From Gammaproteobacteria bacterium (lineage in GTDB: Bacteria > Pseudomonadota > Gammaproteobacteria > Pseudomonadales > Azotimanducaceae): a DNA stretch of 60,091 nucleotides. Location: the NCBI GenBank assembly GCA_030428905.1, contig JAUIED010000008.1:1-60091 (forward strand), written 5' to 3'. The position numbers were made by a program, and so were the translations under genes. Below the pieces are notes generated by a model that made no database searches, had not been told where the DNA came from, and saw nothing but the letters and a program-made list of their open reading frames with translations. This document shows, one piece after another, positions 1 to 10,162 of this stretch (its first letter is position 1; every line of letters starts with the position of its first letter).

Positions 1-431
1 TCCTCGCGGACGCAGACTCGGATGGCGCACACATCGCCACACTGCTGTGCGCGCTTTTCGTCAGACACTTTCGCCCGTTGGTGACCGCTGGGCATGTCTT
101 CATCGCCATGCCGCCGCTGTTCCGCATCGACGTCGGCAAGGAGGTGTTTTACGCCCTCGATGAATCCGAAAAAGAAGGCGTGCTCGATCGAATCGCTGCG
201 GAGAAAAAGTCCGGCAAAGTGGTGGTGCAGCGCTTCAAGGGGCTGGGTGAGATGAATCCGCTGCAGCTTCGCGAAACCACCATGGATCCTGACACGCGAC
301 GCCTGGTGCGGCTCACGCTCGAAGGCGATCACGAAAACGACGAAATGATGGACATGCTGCTCGCCAAGAAACGCTCCAGCGATCGGCGGGCCTGGCTCGA
401 GAAAAACGGCGATCAGGCCACCATTGCCTGA
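1..431 (+). CDS. parE: DNA topoisomerase IV subunit B, C-terminal fragment
   Basis: This is the 3' end of parE, cut by the window edge; the reading frame is open from base 3 and about 142 residues remain. The fragment opens with ADADSDGAHIATLLCALF, the TOPRIM DxD metal-binding motif of type IIA topoisomerases, followed by the conserved tail FKGLGEMNPLQLRETTMDP. With ParC, ParE forms the A2B2 enzyme that decatenates daughter chromosomes; ParE supplies the ATPase and TOPRIM domains. parC follows after 22 bases on the same strand, which supports ParE over the close paralogue GyrB. The short C-terminus, without the long insert typical of many proteobacterial GyrB proteins, also fits ParE. Confidence 0.95.
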   Translation, partial: LADADSDGAHIATLLCALFVRHFRPLVTAGHVFIAMPPLFRIDVGKEVFYALDESEKEGVLDRIAAEKKSGKVVVQRFKGLGEMNPLQLRETTMDPDTRRLVRLTLEGDHENDEMMDMLLAKKRSSDRRAWLEKNGDQATIA

Positions 432-453
432 TCAGGGCTGACGGATAGAACCC

Positions 454-2694
454 ATGGAAAACGACACACAGGACTACGAGTCCTTACCGCTGCGCACCTA
501 CACGGAGCGCGCCTACCTCGACTACTCGATGTACGTGATCAACGATCGCGCGCTGCCACACATCAGCGACGGCCTGAAGCCCGTGCAGCGGCGCATCATC
601 TACGCCATGGGCGAGCTGGGGCTTAACAGCACGGCCAAGTTCATGAAGTCGACCCGTACCGTGGGTGATGTGCTCGGCAAGTTTCATCCGCACGGTGACT
701 CGGCTTGTTATGAGGCCATGGTGTTGATGGCTCAGAACTTTTCTTTTCGCTATCCGCTCATCGACGGGCAGGGCAACTGGGGCTCACCGGATGATCCGAA
801 GAGCTTCGCCGCCATGCGCTACACCGAAGCGCGCCTGTCCCGCTATGCCGACCTGCTCCTGGGCGAGGCGCGTCAGGGTACGGTAGACGAGGTGCCGAAC
901 TTCGATGCGTCGATGAATGAGCCGAAGCTGCTGCCGGCGCAGGTGCCGTTCGTTCTGCTCAACGGCGCCAGCGGAATAGCGGTGGGCATGGCCACTGACA
1001 TTCCGCCGCACAACATCAACGAGGTGATCAGCGCCTGCGTGCACGTGCTGGAACGCCCGAAGGCGACAGTGGCGGACGTGATGACGCATATCAAAGCGCC
1101 GGACTTTCCGAGCGAGGCGACCATCGTCACGCCGCCGGAAGAGATTCGCCAGGCCTACGAAACCGGCCGGGGGTCTGTGAAAACCCGCGCCCGCTATGTC
1201 ATCGAGAACGGCGAGATCGTGGTGACGGCGCTGCCCTATCAGTCGTCACCGGCGAAGGTGCTTGAGCAGATTGCCCAGCAGATGCACCAGAAAAAGCTGC
1301 CCATGCTTACGGACCTGCGGGACGAGTCGGATCACGAAAACCCGACCCGCCTGGTGCTCGTGCCCCGCTCCAACCGCGTGGACGTAGAGCGGCTCATGAG
1401 CCACCTCTTCGCCACCACGGATCTCGAACGCAACCACCGCATCAACCTGAACATGATCGGTCTCGATCAGCGCCCGCGCACCAAATCGCTGGTGGAGATC
1501 ATCGGTGAGTGGCTGCAGTACCGGCAGGATACCGTCACCCGGCGTTTGGAATTTCGCCTGGAGAAAATAAACGACCGGCTGCATGTGCTCGAAGGCCTGT
1601 TGATCGCCTATCTCAACCTGGATGAGGTGATTCGCATCATCCGTGAGGAAGACCGCCCACGCGATGCGCTGATGAGCGCGTTCAACCTCACGGAGCGACA
1701 GGCCAACGCCATTCTCGATCTGCGCTTGCGGCAGCTCGCCAAGCTCGAAGAGATGAAGCTGCGCGGTGAGCGCGACGAGCTGAACAGCGAGAAGGCAGAC
1801 ATTGAGAAAATCCTGAACTCCAAGGCGCGGCTGAAGACCCTCGTAAAGAAAGAGTTGCTGGCCATCGCAGAAGAATACGGCGACGACCGGCGCACGCCGT
1901 TGGATGCCAGAATGGACGAGGCGCGTGCCTACACCGAGGAAGATCTGCTCACCAATGAACCGATCACGGTCGTGCTCTCGGAGAAAGGCTGGGTGCGTGC
2001 CGCCAAAGGCCATGAAATGAATCCGCGCGAGCTCAACTACCGCGGCGGTGACAAGTTTGCCTATGCCGCTCGCGGGCGCACCAGTGATGTACTGGTGTTT
2101 CTGGACACCTCGGGCCGCTCCTACAACCTGCCGGCACATTCGCTGCCGTCGGCGCGGGGCCAGGGAGAGCCGCTTACGGGTCGATTGAAACCGCCGGAAG
2201 GAGCGCGATTCGTCGGCGTCTCCCTTGGCAATAAAACGCAACGCGTGCTGGTGGCGTCCAGCGCCGGTTATGGCTTCGTGGGCAAAGTGGAGGACATGGT
2301 CACTAAGAACCGTGCAGGTAAAGCATTTCTGTCGGTTCCGGCTGGCGGTGTAGCATTGCCGATGATCTGCCTCACCGAAGATGCGGATCTACTGGTATGC
2401 GCCGTCACCGATCAGGGCCGCATGCTGGTGTTCCCGCTGCAGGAGGTTCCTGAGCTCAGCAAAGGCAAAGGTAACAAGCTGATCAATGTACCCACGGCCG
2501 CTTTCAAGGCCGGCGAGGAACGGGTGCTGGGCGTGCAGGTCGTGGGTGAACGCAATGATCTGCTGGTGTATGCGGGGCAGCGCCACCTGCGAATGAAGCG
2601 CAAGGACCTGGAAAGCTATATCGGTGAGCGGGCGCGACGTGGTCGCAAGCTACCCCGGGGTTTTCAGCGGGTCGATGCCCTCGAAGTCGAATAG
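454..2694 (+). CDS. parC: DNA topoisomerase IV subunit A
   Basis: ParC is the DNA-cleaving subunit of topoisomerase IV, which unlinks replicated chromosomes. The 746-residue length is normal for the family. The catalytic tyrosine is Tyr123 in [11 protein letters not shown]. The quinolone-resistance region reads [12 protein letters not shown], with Ser83 and Glu87 at the positions of E. coli Ser80 and Glu84, so the common target-site resistance changes are absent. The C-terminal half is a GyrA-type beta-pinwheel without a clear GyrA box, as expected for ParC. The gene follows parE by 22 bases and is probably co-transcribed with it. Its 3' end overlaps the convergent membrane-protein gene by 31 bases. 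Confidence 0.97.
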   Translation: MENDTQDYESLPLRTYTERAYLDYSMYVINDRALPHISDGLKPVQRRIIYAMGELGLNSTAKFMKSTRTVGDVLGKFHPHGDSACYEAMVLMAQNFSFRYPLIDGQGNWGSPDDPKSFAAMRYTEARLSRYADLLLGEARQGTVDEVPNFDASMNEPKLLPAQVPFVLLNGASGIAVGMATDIPPHNINEVISACVHVLERPKATVADVMTHIKAPDFPSEATIVTPPEEIRQAYETGRGSVKTRARYVIENGEIVVTALPYQSSPAKVLEQIAQQMHQKKLPMLTDLRDESDHENPTRLVLVPRSNRVDVERLMSHLFATTDLERNHRINLNMIGLDQRPRTKSLVEIIGEWLQYRQDTVTRRLEFRLEKINDRLHVLEGLLIAYLNLDEVIRIIREEDRPRDALMSAFNLTERQANAILDLRLRQLAKLEEMKLRGERDELNSEKADIEKILNSKARLKTLVKKELLAIAEEYGDDRRTPLDARMDEARAYTEEDLLTNEPITVVLSEKGWVRAAKGHEMNPRELNYRGGDKFAYAARGRTSDVLVFLDTSGRSYNLPAHSLPSARGQGEPLTGRLKPPEGARFVGVSLGNKTQRVLVASSAGYGFVGKVEDMVTKNRAGKAFLSVPAGGVALPMICLTEDADLLVCAVTDQGRMLVFPLQEVPELSKGKGNKLINVPTAAFKAGEERVLGVQVVGERNDLLVYAGQRHLRMKRKDLESYIGERARRGRKLPRGFQRVDALEVE

Positions 2695-3794
2695 TCACGG
2701 CGCTCGTCGTTCGACAAGCCTCCTTTCACGGCTACAGCCTGCTGGTCGATCAGCGCGCTGTGTTTCTCCGATAGTTCGGTGATGACGGTTGCCTGGTCAT
2801 CGACGATATCCACATCGGAGAGCATGGGATGCGTGAAGAGATCGCTCTCCAGACGTTCGGTTTTTGCCAGCGACGCCGCGAACACGGGCGTGGCGAGAAC
2901 GGTTCCCTCCCTGGCCAGGGCGGCCAGAAGCGCGACGTCTGCCGTCACCTCGGGGCTCAACTGCGGTGTATCCAGGCGATGCAGTGCAACGCGATACTCC
3001 GCGGCAGGCTCTTCGTGCTGCAACAACTTGAGGAGCAGAAAGCTCGCACAAACTGCCTTGAACGCAACGTCCTCCAGCTCATCGAACAGCAACACGACGC
3101 CGGTGCCGGTAACCGCCTGTGCTCTGCCCTGGTACAGGTGGGCAACCTGGTTGGCTTGCTCCAGCGTGCTTGCCAGGATGGCGCGGCGCTGGTCGCTTGG
3201 ATAGGCGAGCTGGTTGTAGAGGTTCACCAGTGCCATCCACTGCGGCCCTTCCCGCGCTTTTTCTTCCTCGGGAAACTCTACCACCGGGAGTGGTCGGCGC
3301 CGCCGTTCCGGCCACTCACCGATCATCATGGCCAGCAGCGGCATCGAAAGCACCAGTAGCGCAGTTGCCAGAAGCTGCACGCCGCTGATTCGGGGCTCGA
3401 AGCTGCCTGGTCGCAGCGTGACCTGTGCATAGCCGGTGATGACGCCGCCGATGCGTACTGCATGCGTGTGCGTCAACCCGTCGTTCCTCGTGACTGGGCC
3501 GCTCTGCGCGATGGGACTGTCATTCGCATCTAAAAAGCGAGCAGCCGACACCGCAGGCATGGCTGCCATGCGATTGACCAACACCGACAGGTGCAGTGCA
3601 TCGGGTTGCAGCATTGCTTCCATGCCTTGAGCTGCCAGAGTAGAGGCGAGGTTTGCCCCATAGCTCTGTGCGCGCGTCTCGTCTGCCACTGGGTCGTGCC
3701 ATATGAACCCCAGGCCGGCAGTGACCAGCATCGCGACCGCGAGCGACAGCGCGGCGGCCCGTTTGTGCCGCCGGATCAGTTGCGTCAGGGGCAT
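2664..3794 (-). CDS. Membrane protein upstream of serB (AhpA/Smp-like position) with a degenerate cyclase-like C-terminal domain
   Basis: This 376-residue protein has an inner-membrane helix at about residues 13-31, a periplasmic segment of about 105 residues, a second helix at about 140-158, and a long cytoplasmic C-terminus. Its position divergent from serB and its two-helix layout match the Smp/AhpA proteins found next to serB in gammaproteobacteria. The cytoplasmic part contains [20 protein letters not shown], which resembles the core hairpin and following helix of class III nucleotidyl cyclases (usual pattern GDG, then F, then an Ala-rich helix). The metal-binding Asp is replaced by Thr. 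I infer a non-catalytic cyclase-like fold; the function is unknown. The start at 3794 gives an intact N-terminal anchor. Confidence 0.7.
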   Translation of the reverse strand: MPLTQLIRRHKRAAALSLAVAMLVTAGLGFIWHDPVADETRAQSYGANLASTLAAQGMEAMLQPDALHLSVLVNRMAAMPAVSAARFLDANDSPIAQSGPVTRNDGLTHTHAVRIGGVITGYAQVTLRPGSFEPRISGVQLLATALLVLSMPLLAMMIGEWPERRRRPLPVVEFPEEEKAREGPQWMALVNLYNQLAYPSDQRRAILASTLEQANQVAHLYQGRAQAVTGTGVVLLFDELEDVAFKAVCASFLLLKLLQHEEPAAEYRVALHRLDTPQLSPEVTADVALLAALAREGTVLATPVFAASLAKTERLESDLFTHPMLSDVDIVDDQATVITELSEKHSALIDQQAVAVKGGLSNDERRDYSTSRASTR

Positions 3795-3935
3795 GGGCGG
3801 GAGATGATCAACGGCAGCATCGGCAATCAGCCGATCCCATCAAAAAGTTGTAAGCCGCGCACACTTCGAAAGTGTAAGCATCGAGAAGAAGTACGTTTAG
3901 CGCCAACGCCGTTCAGACTCCGAAGGGGGGATCTC
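3795..3935. other. Divergent intergenic region before serB with a 15-bp palindrome
   Basis: This gap separates the divergent membrane-protein gene from serB. A perfect hairpin or operator-like sequence ACACTTcgaAAGTGT lies at 3861-3875. The serB ribosome-binding sequence AAGGGGGG lies at 3923-3930. I could not assign a convincing sigma-70 promoter by eye. The in-frame extension of serB upstream into this region is not supported by any good ribosome-binding site. Confidence 0.45.
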
Positions 3936-5153
3936 TTGGCGAGCCCGATTTTGCTGATCAAAGTAGCTGGTAGCGACAAGCCGGGACTCATGGCCATGGT
4001 GACATCGACACTGTGCGAATTTCAAGTTGCAGTGCTCGACGTGGGCCAGGCCATCGTCCACGATCAGCTTGCGCTCGGCTACCTGGTTCGCACGGATGGT
4101 GAGCGCTTGGCCCCGCTCCGCGATGCGATCGCCCACATCGCTGTTGAAGTGGGATCAGTTATCCAGGTGGAGCGCGTAGACGAAGCGCGCTATGCCGGCT
4201 GGGTATCGAGTACGGGACAGCCTCGATTCATTCTCACGCTGCTGAGCGATGGACGGCTTGCACAGGCGCTCAAGGCTGTGAGTACCATTACCCACGCGCA
4301 TGGTCTGAATATCGACACCGTGCGCCGCCTTTCAAACCGCATACCGCTGGAGCGCATCGAGCAGCAGAATCCGAGCTTCGTAGAGCTCAGGGTGCGGGGG
4401 CGGGTAGATGATGTCGGCTCGGTTCAGACCGATCTGCTCGAGGCCGCAAGTCGCGACGGTTTCGACTTCAGTATGCAGGAGGACAACGTCTACCGACGCA
4501 ATCGGCGGGTGGTGGCATTCGACATGGATTCCACTCTCATCGATGCTGAAGTGATCGACGAGCTCGCCAAGCTGCATGGCGTGGGCAAACAGGTCGCAGA
4601 GGTAACGGAACAGGCGATGCGCGGTGAGATCGATTTCAAAGAGAGCTTCCGCGCGCGGGTTGGGCTGCTCAAGGGGCTTTCGGCGGATGCTTTCGAACAG
4701 GTAGCCAACAGCGTGCGCCTCAACCCGGGGGCTGAACGGCTCTTCTCCGTGCTACGGCACTTTGGCTACAAGACGGCAGTCATCTCCGGTGGCTTTCAGT
4801 ACGTAGGCGATAGACTGCAGCAACGCCTGGGCATCGATTACGTGTTCGCAAACGACCTCGTGGTGCGAGATGGTCGCATCACGGGGGCGGTGCGAGGTGA
4901 GATCGTTGACGCTGCTCGCAAGGCGGAAAGGCTGCGCGAGATTGCCAGTCTCGAGCGTATCGATCTGCAGCAGACCATCGCTATCGGCGACGGCGCCAAC
5001 GATCTGCCGATGCTGCGGGCCGCGGGTCTCGGCGTGGCCTACCATGCGAAGCCACTCGTGAGGGAATCGGCGAGCCACGCGATATCCAACTTCGGCCTGG
5101 ATGCGGTGCTGTATCTAATGGGTTTTTCCGACTACGACCTGATCGGTGTATAG
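3936..5153 (+). CDS. serB: Phosphoserine phosphatase
   Basis: SerB removes the phosphate from phosphoserine in the last step of serine synthesis. It is a HAD-family hydrolase. The nucleophile motif FDMDSTLIDAE starts near residue 195, followed by the phosphate-contacting serine in VISGGF and the metal motif GDGANDLPML. The first ~180 residues form ACT-like regulatory domains, as in pseudomonad SerB. I chose the TTG at 3936 because AAGGGGGG lies about five bases upstream and the resulting 405 residues match the usual length near 407. The reading frame stays open to 3591, but that extension does not resemble the family. Neighbours fimX and parC are the same as in Pseudomonas. Confidence 0.93.
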   Translation: MASPILLIKVAGSDKPGLMAMVTSTLCEFQVAVLDVGQAIVHDQLALGYLVRTDGERLAPLRDAIAHIAVEVGSVIQVERVDEARYAGWVSSTGQPRFILTLLSDGRLAQALKAVSTITHAHGLNIDTVRRLSNRIPLERIEQQNPSFVELRVRGRVDDVGSVQTDLLEAASRDGFDFSMQEDNVYRRNRRVVAFDMDSTLIDAEVIDELAKLHGVGKQVAEVTEQAMRGEIDFKESFRARVGLLKGLSADAFEQVANSVRLNPGAERLFSVLRHFGYKTAVISGGFQYVGDRLQQRLGIDYVFANDLVVRDGRITGAVRGEIVDAARKAERLREIASLERIDLQQTIAIGDGANDLPMLRAAGLGVAYHAKPLVRESASHAISNFGLDAVLYLMGFSDYDLIGV

Positions 5154-5184
5154 CCGGCGCCGAAACCGTAGCGTGTGAAAGCTG

Positions 5185-7263
5185 TTAGTCGTCTTCTGTG
5201 CTGAAGTCGTAGCTCATCTCGCCCGAGGGCTCCTGCAGGTAGTGGCCCTGCACGTAGTTGGCACCGGCCATCCACAAACCTGAGAGCTGCGCGGCGCTTT
5301 CCACCATCGGTACGATGGTGAATTTGCCGAGCCCCTGAATCTCCTTCAGCAGCGGCGTGATGGTGTCATTTTCCTGCTGCAGGGAGGCAACGTGGGAGCC
5401 GTCGATCTTCACCATATCCACTGGAATCTGCTGCAGCAGCTCGAATGGGTTCTCGATCAGGCCGAACCGGCCGATGGTGGATTGGCAATGCATCTCGCGT
5501 AGACCCTCGACGAACTCGCGGGTCTGGCGCACGTAGGTATTGGCGTCCTGTTCGGTGACCTGAAAGATTACTGCATCTGAAGGTAGCCGCGCGGCCTTGA
5601 TGGCGACCGTCAGCCACTTGATGAATTCCGGGTCGGCAACGCTATTGCTCGTGACGTTAATGGTGAGCCGCGTGTTGTGACCTTTGGAACGGTGTACGCA
5701 CAGAGCCTTGATGGCTTGGAGGATCACCCAGCGGTCGATCTTCGCAGCCACACCGTGCTCGATAGCGGTCTGCAGAAAATTGTTCGGCGTGTACTCCACC
5801 TCTTCGGAGTCCAGCATGCGCAGGAACACCTCATAGTGCTCATCTGAGTCGCCATGCAGACTGATGATAGGCTGGAACAGGAGCTTGAAGGATTGACGTT
5901 CGATTGCCTCGTTGATCTTCGCGAGGGTTCGCCCGGCTTCGTCGAGCGCCGGTATCTCCTCGGTTGATTCGGGCTCGAGTATGACCGTGTTGTTCACCCC
6001 TTTTGCAAGGTGCTCCTGCAGAAGCTGATAGGCGTCATCGAGTGCGTGCTCAACATCCGCGACGATGCGCGCACCGGCTGCAGTGAGCGAGGCATGCACC
6101 GTTCTTGCCTCGACCTCGATGGCAAGCTGGCTCGTTTTGGCGAGCAGCTCTTCGGCGATCGCCGCCACGGATTCTTTCGACTGGTTGAAGAAAGCAGCGA
6201 CAAACTCGCCCGGTGACAGGCGTAGTACAGGCGTACCGTCGAGAGTTTCCGTCACGAGTTGGTACACGGGCTCGGCTGCCTGTTCCACGCCCAGGAGGCC
6301 GTGCTGGTTGCGCAGCTCGTCGAGGCCATCCATGGAAAACAGGAAAACGAACGACGTGTCGTCCTTGTCGTGCACGCCTTCGCACAGGCCAAGAAACGAA
6401 CCCAGATCCAGGCCACCGTCGTCGCTGGACCGGTGCGCCTCGCGGGTGTTGCCTTCCAGCGCCTCCTGAGGCGTCAGCACGTTGACCTGCAGGCACGGTT
6501 CACCTTCGTAGCTGGCGTTTGCAAGCACGACAGTGCCGCGTACCGGCGAGCCGTCCAGCGTGCGGCCACTGAACGCAAAGCGATGTTCGCTGCCGTCTTC
6601 GGCGTGACGCATGGCTTTCAGGTGCGTCTTGAATTCGGCGCCGCTCTCCTCGCTCAGCAGATCCATGATCGACGCTCCGAGCATCTCGTCTCCGTTTGCG
6701 TAGCCGAAACGATCGACGTAGGCGTCGTTGGCGTAGATGTGCATGCCTTCGTGGATGTAGGCAATCGGATCCTTGGCACTCTTTAACAGCAGCATGCAGC
6801 GGTCTTCGGCTTCCCGCAGCGCGCGTACGAGCACCAGATTACGCATGCGTTGGCACACGTGCTCGATCTCGCGCATCGACACATGGGTCAGGTGCTCGCG
6901 ATCCATCAGACAGACAAGGTCGGAGGCGCCCATGGACATGACATCGGCGTTCGTCCAGCGGGGATGCTCCAGGGAGATGGCGACCAGCGGCATGTGTGGG
7001 TTGGCGCTGCGCAGCTTGGGCATGAGCTCGGTGAAGTCAGGTAGCGACGTTGCGATGTAAGCCAGGTCGACGGCGTTGCTGCCGATCAACTCATTGATCT
7101 GCAGGATGTCGTCGGTCTGCTCGATACGCGTGGCAACACCAGCATCCCGCAGCACGGAGTCGATGTTGGCTGCGGTGCTCTCAGAGCTTTCAGCAACCAG
7201 TATGCGCACCGGCGCCTTCGAAGAGGGTGCAGAAGTAGGGGTTGAAGAGGGCTGTGCCGACAT
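5185..7263 (-). CDS. fimX: FimX-type c-di-GMP receptor (REC-PAS-degenerate GGDEF-degenerate EAL)
   Basis: The 692-residue length is essentially that of P. aeruginosa FimX (691), and serB is adjacent in both. A receiver-like domain spans about residues 18-140, a PAS domain about 150-265, a GGDEF-like domain about 285-430 and an EAL-like domain about 440-690. The GGDEF signature is degraded to LSPGEF (349-354), and EAL is replaced by EVF (478-480) followed by Arg482, with the same spacing as EVL...Arg479 in P. aeruginosa FimX. In the known protein this site binds c-di-GMP without hydrolysing it and controls type IV pilus assembly at the cell pole. The receiver lacks a clear phospho-acceptor Asp. 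The gene probably shares a transcript with the upstream PilZ-like gene. Confidence 0.9.
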   Translation of the reverse strand: MSAQPSSTPTSAPSSKAPVRILVAESSESTAANIDSVLRDAGVATRIEQTDDILQINELIGSNAVDLAYIATSLPDFTELMPKLRSANPHMPLVAISLEHPRWTNADVMSMGASDLVCLMDREHLTHVSMREIEHVCQRMRNLVLVRALREAEDRCMLLLKSAKDPIAYIHEGMHIYANDAYVDRFGYANGDEMLGASIMDLLSEESGAEFKTHLKAMRHAEDGSEHRFAFSGRTLDGSPVRGTVVLANASYEGEPCLQVNVLTPQEALEGNTREAHRSSDDGGLDLGSFLGLCEGVHDKDDTSFVFLFSMDGLDELRNQHGLLGVEQAAEPVYQLVTETLDGTPVLRLSPGEFVAAFFNQSKESVAAIAEELLAKTSQLAIEVEARTVHASLTAAGARIVADVEHALDDAYQLLQEHLAKGVNNTVILEPESTEEIPALDEAGRTLAKINEAIERQSFKLLFQPIISLHGDSDEHYEVFLRMLDSEEVEYTPNNFLQTAIEHGVAAKIDRWVILQAIKALCVHRSKGHNTRLTINVTSNSVADPEFIKWLTVAIKAARLPSDAVIFQVTEQDANTYVRQTREFVEGLREMHCQSTIGRFGLIENPFELLQQIPVDMVKIDGSHVASLQQENDTITPLLKEIQGLGKFTIVPMVESAAQLSGLWMAGANYVQGHYLQEPSGEMSYDFSTEDD

Positions 7264-7330
7264 GTCCTTTTTCCAGCCACGAGCGTCCTTGCCATTCGGT
7301 CGTGGTCAGAACTGCTCCAAGAGTGTATTC

Positions 7331-9103
7331 CTAGAGCGGCATGGTGCGGCGGGATGCCGGCTTTTCCAAGTAACTACCCAACACTCGAAATGTGAACTGG
7401 TTAAAGTTCTCAGTGCTGCGCAGGCAGCCATCCAAGTGTGCGGTGAATTGCCGCTGTTCGTGCTGTATCTGTACCTTCTGGTGTGCCTGGAACGGCAGCC
7501 TTGGTGTGATCAGCGTCTCGGGCTGGTCGATGGCCGGTATCGCCGGCAGAAGCAGGGCGCGGGAGTACTCCGTGGCGCCTGCTTTGGTGCGAATGACTCG
7601 CGCGGCCACTGGATAGGCTTTGGGGCTCAGCAGTTCGATTCCGGTGCGCAGCCCGCCACGACGGTCGGTCATCAGCCAGCGCAGGGTGGCAACCGCCCAG
7701 GGAGCGTCTTCGGATTCCTGCACTGCCAATAGCTCGCCGACCTGTAGGCCTGCAGGTGCCGTCTCCTTCCAGCGCAGACAGTATCCCGTGGGAGAAGTGT
7801 CTACGGCTGTGGTGCTGTAGCGCAGATAGTGCTGGGCGCGTTTGGCCTTCTGCTCCCGCTGCTGAGCGGGGTTGTGTTCCTGCTTGCCGAGCAGAATGGA
7901 GTCGCCGGAAAGGTAGGGGTTGACGGGGATTTTCGTGGTCAGAGCCTCAGCCCAGATGTCCCGTTCCGTGTTCTTTGCCGGCTTGCCAGGTTCGCGCTCT
8001 TCGAGGCGGGCGAGAAACGGATTGACCTTGGCTCGCACCTGAGTTGCCTGGTCGTCGACCTGGTCTGGCAGTTCGCGCCCCTCGGATACGTAGTAGTGAG
8101 AAGTACGCAGCCCGAGACAAACAGCAATGTTGCCGCGCGCCGGGCGGCGGGTGAACGCTCTGGTATGGACGGTGCCCCAGGAGTTGGCGACGTGGCGGAG
8201 CAGCTTGGGCGTCACGTAGTCCGGCACCGGTACGGCACTGTCGATCTCGCGCAGATAGGCCTCGATCTCGTAGGCGAGCACCTCCGTGTGTATGCCACGT
8301 TGCTGGCTCGCCTGCTCGGCGACCTTTGTGTAGCGCGGACCTGCATCGGCGGCGAGGTCCACGTGCAGCAGCGCGGTGTCTCCGGGGTAGGAAACGTGTA
8401 CGCGCTCGCACCAGTCCTCGAGCGCGTTGAATATCTGGTTCATGTCCTGCTGGCGCAGCTGGTTGGGCTGCGCCGCCCACAGGAGCGCTGGCCGCAGAAA
8501 CGCATCCTTGATAGATGTGCTGCGCTCCCCGTGATTTTCCCGGTCCTCCACTTTGTGACCTGCAAGGTGCAGCTGCTCCGCGAGCGAGTAGAGCTGATTG
8601 ATGTCGAGCCACAGGCCCTGCGGCGGTGTCTGGTACAGACGAAGACTCCGTAGCAGCACCCGCGATAAGTCCGACAGCGCGCGGTGCGTGGCCCGTTGCA
8701 TGACATCTCTGGCGCTCTTGTCCTCGTCGATGACGGCATGGCTTGCGAGAACGACAGCCTTATAACCCTCGCACAGGCTGCGTTGCAGCTCCTGGGCGTG
8801 TTGTGCCAGCGATTCCGCGTTGTTCGGGTGCGTCATCATGCTGCGGTCGATGCGCGCGCAGATGTAGTGCAGTGTTGGACGCAGCGTTTCGAGCAGCTCG
8901 AATCGAGTGAGGTAGTTCGTGCGCACGCGGGCAAGCTCCGGGCTCGCCTTGAGCAGGCGTGCCGCGGTTTCTCCTGTGTTGGCCATGGGCAGATCCGTTA
9001 CCCACTCCTGGAGCGCTGCGGCACTGGCGTCGCAGAACGAGAGGTGGCTGAGGTCGGCTTCAGGCGCGACGAGCAGGTGCTCGGGGGTTTTCGCGTCGTC
9101 CAT
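7331..9103 (-). CDS. Conserved FimX-adjacent protein with a probable split PilZ-like domain
   Basis: The 590-residue protein has a mostly helical first half (about 1-310) of no family I recognise. At 319-323 it has RRPAR, which fits the PilZ RxxxR arm, and at 435-440 DTSPTG, which fits the PilZ [D/N]xSxxG motif. These are followed by a beta-rich stretch containing YCLRW, VGELLAV and GIELLSP. In ordinary PilZ domains the two motifs are about 20-30 residues apart; here about 110 residues intervene, including a charged, probably disordered segment. I infer a c-di-GMP-binding or PilZ-derived partner acting with FimX, whose gene starts 67 bases downstream. No enzymatic motif is visible. Confidence 0.6.
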   Translation of the reverse strand: MDDAKTPEHLLVAPEADLSHLSFCDASAAALQEWVTDLPMANTGETAARLLKASPELARVRTNYLTRFELLETLRPTLHYICARIDRSMMTHPNNAESLAQHAQELQRSLCEGYKAVVLASHAVIDEDKSARDVMQRATHRALSDLSRVLLRSLRLYQTPPQGLWLDINQLYSLAEQLHLAGHKVEDRENHGERSTSIKDAFLRPALLWAAQPNQLRQQDMNQIFNALEDWCERVHVSYPGDTALLHVDLAADAGPRYTKVAEQASQQRGIHTEVLAYEIEAYLREIDSAVPVPDYVTPKLLRHVANSWGTVHTRAFTRRPARGNIAVCLGLRTSHYYVSEGRELPDQVDDQATQVRAKVNPFLARLEEREPGKPAKNTERDIWAEALTTKIPVNPYLSGDSILLGKQEHNPAQQREQKAKRAQHYLRYSTTAVDTSPTGYCLRWKETAPAGLQVGELLAVQESEDAPWAVATLRWLMTDRRGGLRTGIELLSPKAYPVAARVIRTKAGATEYSRALLLPAIPAIDQPETLITPRLPFQAHQKVQIQHEQRQFTAHLDGCLRSTENFNQFTFRVLGSYLEKPASRRTMPL

Positions 9104-9114
9104 TGCGGGCGATA

Positions 9115-10131
9115 TTATAGAGCTTCGGCGCCTTCTGTCGCCCAGTAAATGGGCCGCTTACCCTGGTCTCCCGGAATCTCCCGCACGAGTTGCGGCACGA
9201 GGTAGCCTGGCAGCCGTGCATGCAGTTGGCGCATGAGCGCTGCTGCCATTGGCTGCGGCACATCGAAGTGGTGCGTGCCGGTTACCCGATCGGGCATGTG
9301 CAGGTAGTAGGGCAACACACCTTGTTCGAACAGGCCTTCGCTGAGGTTGGCCAGCGCGTCCACGTTGTCGTTCACTCCGTGCAGTAAGACGGCCTGGTTC
9401 AGTAGGGTGGTGCCTGCGCCCGCCAGACAGGCGAATGCTCGCTGGGTTGCGGCATCCAGCTCGTTGGCGTGATTGACGTGCACTACCATCACCGCTTTCG
9501 CCTGCAAGGTGCCGAGCGCCTGCACAAGAGCGCTCGTGACCCGCTCGGGAATGACCACCGGCAGCCTTGTGTGGATACGGATGCGGCGGACATGCGGGAC
9601 GGCATCAAGTCGTTCCAAAAGGCGCCCGAGGGCACCGTCATCGGCGATCAGCGGATCGCCGCCGGAGAGAATGACCTCTTCCAGGCTCGGATCTGCTGCG
9701 ATGAGTGACAGCGCCCGCTCATGGTTTGCCGGGCCGTGCTCCTCATAGGGGAAGTGCCGGCGAAAGCAGTAGCGGCAGTGCACTGCACAAGCCGGTGTCG
9801 TAATCAGCAGGCAGCGACCGTTGTACTTCTGGAGCAGCCCGGGGACGCGCAGGGCATTACCCTCATCCAGCGCATCTGTTACGTACCCGGGCATGGCGTC
9901 GTTCTCCAGCATCTGCGGCAGCACCTGCAGCAGCAGCGGATCGGCGGCGTCACCCGGCCGCATACGCGACAGATAAGGCGCCGGCACACGCACGGGAAAG
10001 GTCGGATCGACGTCGGCACTGCAGGCAGGTAGCTCCAGATGGGCGAGCAGCTGCTCCGTGGTTCTCACGGCTTCACGCAGCAAAGTCTTCCATCGCGCAG
10101 GCTCCCAAGGGACTTGAAACGCGGGTATCAT
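9115..10131 (-). CDS. epmB: EF-P (R)-beta-lysine synthase, lysine 2,3-aminomutase-like
   Basis: EpmB is a radical-SAM, PLP-dependent aminomutase that converts L-lysine to (R)-beta-lysine for attachment to elongation factor P. The iron-sulfur motif CAVHCRYC (CxxxCxxC) is followed by [11 protein letters not shown], and GGDPL is present as in lysine 2,3-aminomutases. I chose the ATG at 10131 (MIPAFQVPW...), giving 338 residues. An ATG at 10164 is also in frame, but it would overlap the start codon of the divergent efp on the opposite strand. efp starts only 31 bases away. The minus-strand PilZ-like and fimX genes follow downstream with an 11-base gap. Confidence 0.93.
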   Translation of the reverse strand: MIPAFQVPWEPARWKTLLREAVRTTEQLLAHLELPACSADVDPTFPVRVPAPYLSRMRPGDAADPLLLQVLPQMLENDAMPGYVTDALDEGNALRVPGLLQKYNGRCLLITTPACAVHCRYCFRRHFPYEEHGPANHERALSLIAADPSLEEVILSGGDPLIADDGALGRLLERLDAVPHVRRIRIHTRLPVVIPERVTSALVQALGTLQAKAVMVVHVNHANELDAATQRAFACLAGAGTTLLNQAVLLHGVNDNVDALANLSEGLFEQGVLPYYLHMPDRVTGTHHFDVPQPMAAALMRQLHARLPGYLVPQLVREIPGDQGKRPIYWATEGAEAL

Positions 10132-10162
10132 GCGCGGCTTTCTCACAGGCGGGACGTCAGGC

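Noticed and set aside
3591-3935. N-terminal extension of SerB
   Set aside because: It overlaps the divergent membrane-protein gene, lacks a ribosome-binding site and exceeds the family length; TTG at 3936 fits better.
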